Of a DNA stretch of 64,000 nt, positions 60,308-64,000 are shown piece by piece. The number at the start of each line of letters is the position of its first letter. Within the stretch, counting starts at the first letter, position 1. The position numbers were made by a program, and so were the translations under genes. The stretch lies in the NCBI GenBank assembly GCA_023954045.1, contig JAMLIR010000009.1:1-64000 (forward strand). Direction: 5' to 3'. This DNA is from Burkholderiaceae bacterium (lineage in GTDB: Bacteria; Pseudomonadota; Gammaproteobacteria; Burkholderiales; Burkholderiaceae_E). The notes under the pieces are model-generated. The model was not told where the DNA came from and ran no database searches. It was given only the letters and a program-made list of their open reading frames with translations.

Positions 60308-61042
60308 ATGCTGGACGAGCTCTTGAGTGTGCAGATGCTGGCGGCCGTGGCGATCGGCGCCGTGGCGGGATGGATTCGTGGCGTTACGGGATTCGGAGCG
60401 GCGATGGTGATGACGCCGCCGCTCAGCCTCATGCTGGGTCCGCAACTCGCGGTCCCCGTCACCCTGATGCTCGAGACCTTCGCGGCGGCGCCGATGCTGC
60501 CTGGGGCTGCGCGCATCGCGCAGTGGAGGGTCCTCGCGCCGATCTCCGTGGCAGCCGTGGCGTTCGTGCCTGTCGGGGCCTACGTGCTCGCGACGGCGGA
60601 GCCGGATCCGCTGCGGCGCGCCATCGCGTTGATCGTCATCGTTTTTTCGCTGCTGCTGCTGAGCGGCGCCCGATACCACGGACGGCAGCGCATCTCGACC
60701 TCGGTCGGACTCGGCAGCCTCAGTGGAACCATGCTGGGAGCCACCAGCATCGGCGCGCCCCCGGTGATCCTCTACCTGCTCGCGGGACCCGAGCCGGTTC
60801 ACGTCACCCGGGCGAACCTCACGCTCTACGTCGTCGTGATCTCCGCGGTGGGACTCCTCTCCCTCGCATTCCGGGGCGTGATCGATCAGCGCGTGATGAT
60901 GTTCGCGGCAGCGATGGCCCCGCTATTCATGGCGGGAGTGATCGCCGGTTCGCGCTTCTTCGCCTACCTGAGCGACCAGCGCTTCCGCCGGCTCACCATG
61001 GTATTCATGCTGCTCGTCTCGACTTTCGTCCTGTTGGCCTGA
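60308..61042 (+). CDS. tauE: TauE/SafE-family sulfite exporter
   Basis: A 244-residue membrane protein with about eight helices and the TauE/SafE pattern of two repeated GxxxG-rich halves (AGWIRGVTGFGAAMVMTPPLSLMLGP and GSLSGTMLGATSIGAPPVILYLLAGP). Family members export sulfite, sulfoacetate or other small anions. Next to a TauABC-like transporter, a SauS-like enzyme and with xsc in the window, sulfite export is the most natural role. It ends the transport operon, and an IclR gene starts 57 bases later. TACAAT at 61045-61050 may be the -10 for that regulator. Confidence 0.87.
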   Translation: MLDELLSVQMLAAVAIGAVAGWIRGVTGFGAAMVMTPPLSLMLGPQLAVPVTLMLETFAAAPMLPGAARIAQWRVLAPISVAAVAFVPVGAYVLATAEPDPLRRAIALIVIVFSLLLLSGARYHGRQRISTSVGLGSLSGTMLGATSIGAPPVILYLLAGPEPVHVTRANLTLYVVVISAVGLLSLAFRGVIDQRVMMFAAAMAPLFMAGVIAGSRFFAYLSDQRFRRLTMVFMLLVSTFVLLA

Positions 61043-61099
61043 CGTACAATGAGTGCATCGCGATTTCGCCGGCGCGCCGTCGGGGCCGGTCCCTGCTAG

Positions 61100-62020
61100 A
61101 TGGCCAAGCAGCGCCACGAAGCTCCCACCGAGTCGATCGCCCTTCGAGCCTTCGCGGTGCTCGAGGAGGTCGTGCGCGCCGCGGCACCGATGTCGCTCGA
61201 CGAAGTGACGCACGCCCGCGGGCTGCCGAAGCCGACCACGTTCCGCATTCTGAGCCTGCTGCAGTCGGCCGATCTGCTGCGGCGCGAGCCGCTGACGAAG
61301 CGCTATACGGTCGGTCCCCGCCTGACGGCGTTCGCGCTCGATCTCTGGCGCCAGTCGACCTTGCGGGTCCAGTGGCACCGTGCGCTCGAGGAAGCGGTCG
61401 ACGAGATCGGCGAGAGCTGCAATCTCACGATCCTCGAGGGCGACAAGGTGCTCTATCTCGACCGGGTCGAGACGCGCCGACCGCTTCGGCTGCACCTCGA
61501 ACCCGGGACGCGTGTTCCGCTGCACTGCACGGCCAGCGGCAAGCTGTTCCTGTGCCAGATGAGCCGCGAACAGATCCGGCGGCTACTCGGCCCTGAGCCG
61601 CTCGAGTCCCACACCGACAAGACGATTACCCGCTACGCCGACCTGTTCGAGGACCTCGCGCGAGTACTGGGAACGCAGGTCGGGACCCACGACTGCGAGC
61701 TGTTCGACGATTCGGTGGCGATCGCGGTTCCGATTGCCGATACGGCGGGCTACATCTATGCCGCCGTCGCGGTCCATGCGCCATCGTCGCGCGAAAGCAT
61801 CGAGAGCTGCATGCGGTATCTGCCGGCATTGCGGAAGGCGGCATCGCGGATCGCCGCGACCATGACGCCGCCGCCGGCGGAGCCTCCCGGGCGCTCGGCG
61901 CCAGCCGCCAAGGGGGGGCGGGGCGCTGCGAAGCACGATTCAGGTGTGCTGGTCAGGCCTACCGTCCCGGCGAAGCGCGGGGCCACAGCACGGACGTCTT
62001 CGCGCCGGCCGCTTCGCTGA
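61100..62020 (+). CDS. IclR-family regulator of the carboxylase/sulfonate cluster
   Basis: A 306-residue IclR regulator. The helix-turn-helix is at about 31-58 (MSLDEVTHARGLPKPTTFRILSLLQ). The effector domain has VLYLDRVETRRPLRLHLEPGTRVPLHCTASGKLFL, nearly the same pattern as the IclR protein divergent from xsc. The Ala/Gly/Pro-rich C-terminal 45 residues are likely disordered. It sits at the end of the rightward operon and probably controls the divergent region at 53.5 kb. The similarity to the xsc-linked regulator suggests both sense related compounds. Confidence 0.87.
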   Translation: MAKQRHEAPTESIALRAFAVLEEVVRAAAPMSLDEVTHARGLPKPTTFRILSLLQSADLLRREPLTKRYTVGPRLTAFALDLWRQSTLRVQWHRALEEAVDEIGESCNLTILEGDKVLYLDRVETRRPLRLHLEPGTRVPLHCTASGKLFLCQMSREQIRRLLGPEPLESHTDKTITRYADLFEDLARVLGTQVGTHDCELFDDSVAIAVPIADTAGYIYAAVAVHAPSSRESIESCMRYLPALRKAASRIAATMTPPPAEPPGRSAPAAKGGRGAAKHDSGVLVRPTVPAKRGATARTSSRRPLR

Positions 62021-62199
62021 AGGTGGTGCACGGACCGGATCGGAGGGCGCGCATCAAGGCGGGCTGGTGTCCGTGCGCCGTGACGCCACCCTTCTTCCTG
62101 CAGCTGCGCCAGCGCCGCTTCGATGCAAAACCGGCTCCCGGCCGCGTTCTGCTCGGCAAGCGTGCGCAGAATCGCCCGCGAGCCGACATGGTGCGCACG

Positions 62200-62856
62200 C
62201 TACCGGGTCGGCGACGGCAACGGGGCATGCAGGATGGTCGGCCCTTCCTGGAGCTTCAGGAGTACGGTGCGCACTTCACCGGAGCCAGGCAATTCCTCCG
62301 CCGAGAGCGTGCGCGCGAGATCTTCCTCGTTCGTTATGCTCGTTTCGTCGTTCTGGATCGATCTCATGATCCGTCCGCCGATGATCAACGGGTCACTCTG
62401 GCCGGTGATGTGCAGCGTGCCGGCATAGACGAGTCGGGCATCTTCCGAAATGTCGAGCCGCCAACGAGGAGCGCTCTTGGTCAATCGTGCGTACGTAAAC
62501 ACGTCCGATCGTCGGGGTGGGTAGACAGCGAGATAGTGCGTTCCAGGCGGGAGGACGAAGTACGTCCAGCCGTTCTTGCGCGATTCCGGCGACAGGAAGC
62601 GCAGCGACGGCAGGCGCTCGGGTTCACCGCCGGTCCTGAAGGATCCCATGCCGAAACTGATGTTGTCGTCCACCACTTCGCGGCTGAACGGTTCGTAGGG
62701 TTGCCCGTTCTCGATCGTGCATTGCACCCTCAGCAGCACGATCGCTTTCTTGCCCGCGCCGATCGCTGTTCTTTCCTCTTCGGTCGGCAAGCCGGTGGAG
62801 GCGCAGCCCGAAAGAAAGCCGACGAGCAACGCGACGAGGAAGAGCCTGGCCGTCAA
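62200..62856 (-). CDS. Predicted outer-membrane lipoprotein
   Basis: A 218-residue protein with an N-terminal lipoprotein signal (RLFLVALLVGFLSGCAS, lipobox Cys at about 18) and no recognised domain. The body has repeated beta-type segments (IVLLRVQCTIENGQPYEP, GWTYFVLPPGTHYLAVYPPR), suggesting a beta-rich periplasmic domain. TTG at 62856 is the proposed start, because it puts the signal at the N terminus and overlaps the upstream stop in TTGA; the conventional ATG would add 18 non-signal residues. Its upstream neighbour is also a lipoprotein, so the two probably act together in the envelope. Function unknown. Confidence 0.65.
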   Translation of the reverse strand: MTARLFLVALLVGFLSGCASTGLPTEEERTAIGAGKKAIVLLRVQCTIENGQPYEPFSREVVDDNISFGMGSFRTGGEPERLPSLRFLSPESRKNGWTYFVLPPGTHYLAVYPPRRSDVFTYARLTKSAPRWRLDISEDARLVYAGTLHITGQSDPLIIGGRIMRSIQNDETSITNEEDLARTLSAEELPGSGEVRTVLLKLQEGPTILHAPLPSPTR

Positions 62857-63425
62857 TGCTGTCCCCGGTTCGATTCCTCGGACGCCTTCGCCCCGGAACC
62901 GCGCACCCACTCCTCGAGGAAGTCTCCATACCCCTTGTTCGAGGGCCGAACCGTTCTCTCGAAGCGCTGCACCCGGTCCTCGTCATCGAACCGGATGAGC
63001 AGCATGTACCGTTTGGGCAGGTCCGTCGCGCCGACGGCTCCGGAATAACCGCCGCCTACTGCCCAGATCAGGATTCCCTGCCGCATCACCCAGTCGTAGG
63101 CGAACACGCGAGCTTCTTCCCAGATGACATCCGGATCACCCAGGCGGTCGATGACTTCGCTCCTCGTCGTGACGCCGGGGGACAGGAAAAGCAGTTGTTC
63201 CTCGGATACCGGTGTCCCGGCCAGCACCTTGCGCTCTTGCATGGGAATCGGAAGCAATACGCATCCGGCCTGCAAGACCAGCGCACAGCACAATGAAGCC
63301 AGCGCAGCGCGCTTCGCCTGGTCCTTGCGTTCGACGACTCGCCCCGCGTGCCGTCGAGCGAACGCCGGCAGCTCGGAATGAGTGCGCGTGTCGGCGTCGG
63401 CTGCCTGAACAGGTATGACGTGCAT
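62853..63425 (-). CDS. Predicted SmpA/BamE-like lipoprotein
   Basis: A 190-residue protein. A hydrophobic stretch with a lipobox (LASLCCALVLQAGC) starts about 40 residues in, preceded by a polar segment that is long for a signal peptide, so the true start may be a later non-ATG codon I could not identify. After it comes LAGTPVSEEQLLFLSPGVTTRSEVIDRLGDPDVIW, resembling the SmpA/OmlA (BamE-type) fold motif 'GxTxxxVxxxLGxP'. The rest is beta-rich. It overlaps the downstream lipoprotein gene by four bases and is likely translationally coupled to it. Confidence 0.6.
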   Translation of the reverse strand: MHVIPVQAADADTRTHSELPAFARRHAGRVVERKDQAKRAALASLCCALVLQAGCVLLPIPMQERKVLAGTPVSEEQLLFLSPGVTTRSEVIDRLGDPDVIWEEARVFAYDWVMRQGILIWAVGGGYSGAVGATDLPKRYMLLIRFDDEDRVQRFERTVRPSNKGYGDFLEEWVRGSGAKASEESNRGQH

Positions 63426-63625
63426 GAGTGTCGTCAATTCTGCGATCGGCGAGCGTCATCGGGTTGACGGCGCGCAAGACGTGCGATGCCCGTAGCCGCA
63501 ACGCGACGGGGAAGATGCGCGCAGCGCCAATGCGGCTGCGCATCCAGCCACAGGCGGGCGAGGATCCTCTCGATGACCGGCCGCCCGAGGTGTAGCATCC
63601 ACGAAGGACTCCAACGGAGGCCGCC

Positions 63626-64000
63626 ATGATCGACGATTCCCTGTATCACGACGGGATGCGCCGGCTTCAGGACGCCCGCGACACGCGGGCGATCGCCGAC
63701 CGGCTCGCTCAGGTCACCGTCCGCACGGCGTTCACCGACGAGGATCGGGCGTTCATCGAATCGCGCCCGGCGTTCTTCGTGGCGACCGCCGACGAGCAGG
63801 GTCGCCCCGATTGCTCGTACAAGGGCGGCCTGCCCGGATTCGTCCGCGTGCTCGACGACCGGACGATCGCCTTTCCCGACTACGACGGCAACGGCATGTA
63901 CCGCTCGTGGGGCAACGTCGTCGTCAACCCGCACGTCGGCCTGCTCTTTCCGGACTTCGAGCATCCGAAGCGACTCCGGGTCAACGGCACGGCATCGATC
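63626..64000 (+). CDS. Pyridoxamine-5'-phosphate-oxidase-family protein, 5' part
   Basis: The first 125 codons of a gene running past the window end. ATG at 63626 follows ACGGAGG. The fragment FVATADEQGRPDCSYKGGLPGFVRVLDDRTIAFPDYDGNGMYRSWGNVVVNPHVGLLF is typical of the PNPOx-like FMN-binding split barrel ('pyridoxamine 5'-phosphate oxidase family'). Such proteins use FMN or F420, or bind heme; the role is unknown. It is divergent from the lipoprotein pair. Confidence 0.8.
   Translation, partial: MIDDSLYHDGMRRLQDARDTRAIADRLAQVTVRTAFTDEDRAFIESRPAFFVATADEQGRPDCSYKGGLPGFVRVLDDRTIAFPDYDGNGMYRSWGNVVVNPHVGLLFPDFEHPKRLRVNGTASI

Overview
The window is chromosomal DNA from a high-GC betaproteobacterium, most likely a member of the Burkholderiales. 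The main evidence is the block mnmG-rsmG-parA-parB-atpIBEFHAGDC (22.9-34.8 kb), an origin-proximal order, together with two parS-like sites just upstream of it and strongly GC-biased third codon positions. No rRNA, tRNA or CRISPR array was recognised. One insertion sequence of the IS110 family interrupts the region between pdxA and an IclR regulator gene.

Layout. 0-5.2 kb: the end of an NTF2-like gene, an amine-oxidase-type FAD enzyme, a CobS-like AAA+ ATPase with a CobT-like VWA protein, and an IclR regulator divergent from xsc. 5.3-11.2 kb: xsc (sulfoacetaldehyde acetyltransferase), pckG, a CbiM-like membrane protein and pdxA. 11.27-12.77 kb: the IS1111-like element. 12.8-21.4 kb: an IclR/mmsA divergon with a repeated palindromic operator, a SugE-type efflux gene, gabD, a zinc alcohol dehydrogenase, a GMC oxidoreductase and an LhgO-like oxidase. 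21.5-22.8 kb: two inverted parS-like sites around a DUF2892 gene and a Crp/Fnr regulator. 22.9-34.9 kb: housekeeping (tRNA modification, rRNA methylation, chromosome partition, F1Fo ATP synthase), closed by a clear intrinsic terminator.

35-51.2 kb: an AEC transporter, then a LysR-controlled catabolic cluster. It holds enoyl-CoA hydratase, a thiolase-like protein without the usual catalytic Cys and His, its DUF35 partner, a TAXI-TRAP transporter, a glutaryl-CoA-dehydrogenase-like enzyme, an ADP-forming acyl-CoA synthetase, an unusual metallophosphoesterase fusion, a two-subunit CoA-transferase and a second acyl-CoA dehydrogenase. It looks like import and CoA-dependent breakdown of an organic acid that I cannot name.

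51.2-62 kb: a divergent cluster. Leftward are a SauS-like acylating sulfoacetaldehyde dehydrogenase and a beta-keto acid cleavage enzyme (BKACE). Rightward are a biotin carrier, a biotin carboxylase, a pyruvate-carboxylase-type carboxyltransferase, a taurine/sulfonate-type ABC transporter, a TauE sulfite exporter and an IclR regulator. With xsc elsewhere in the window, these fit an undescribed route: a keto-sulfonate such as sulfoacetone is imported, carboxylated to a beta-keto acid, cleaved by BKACE to sulfoacetyl-CoA plus acetoacetate, reduced to sulfoacetaldehyde and desulfonated by Xsc, with sulfite exported. That route is inference from family chemistry and gene order. 62-64 kb: two small coupled lipoprotein genes and the start of a PNPOx-like gene.
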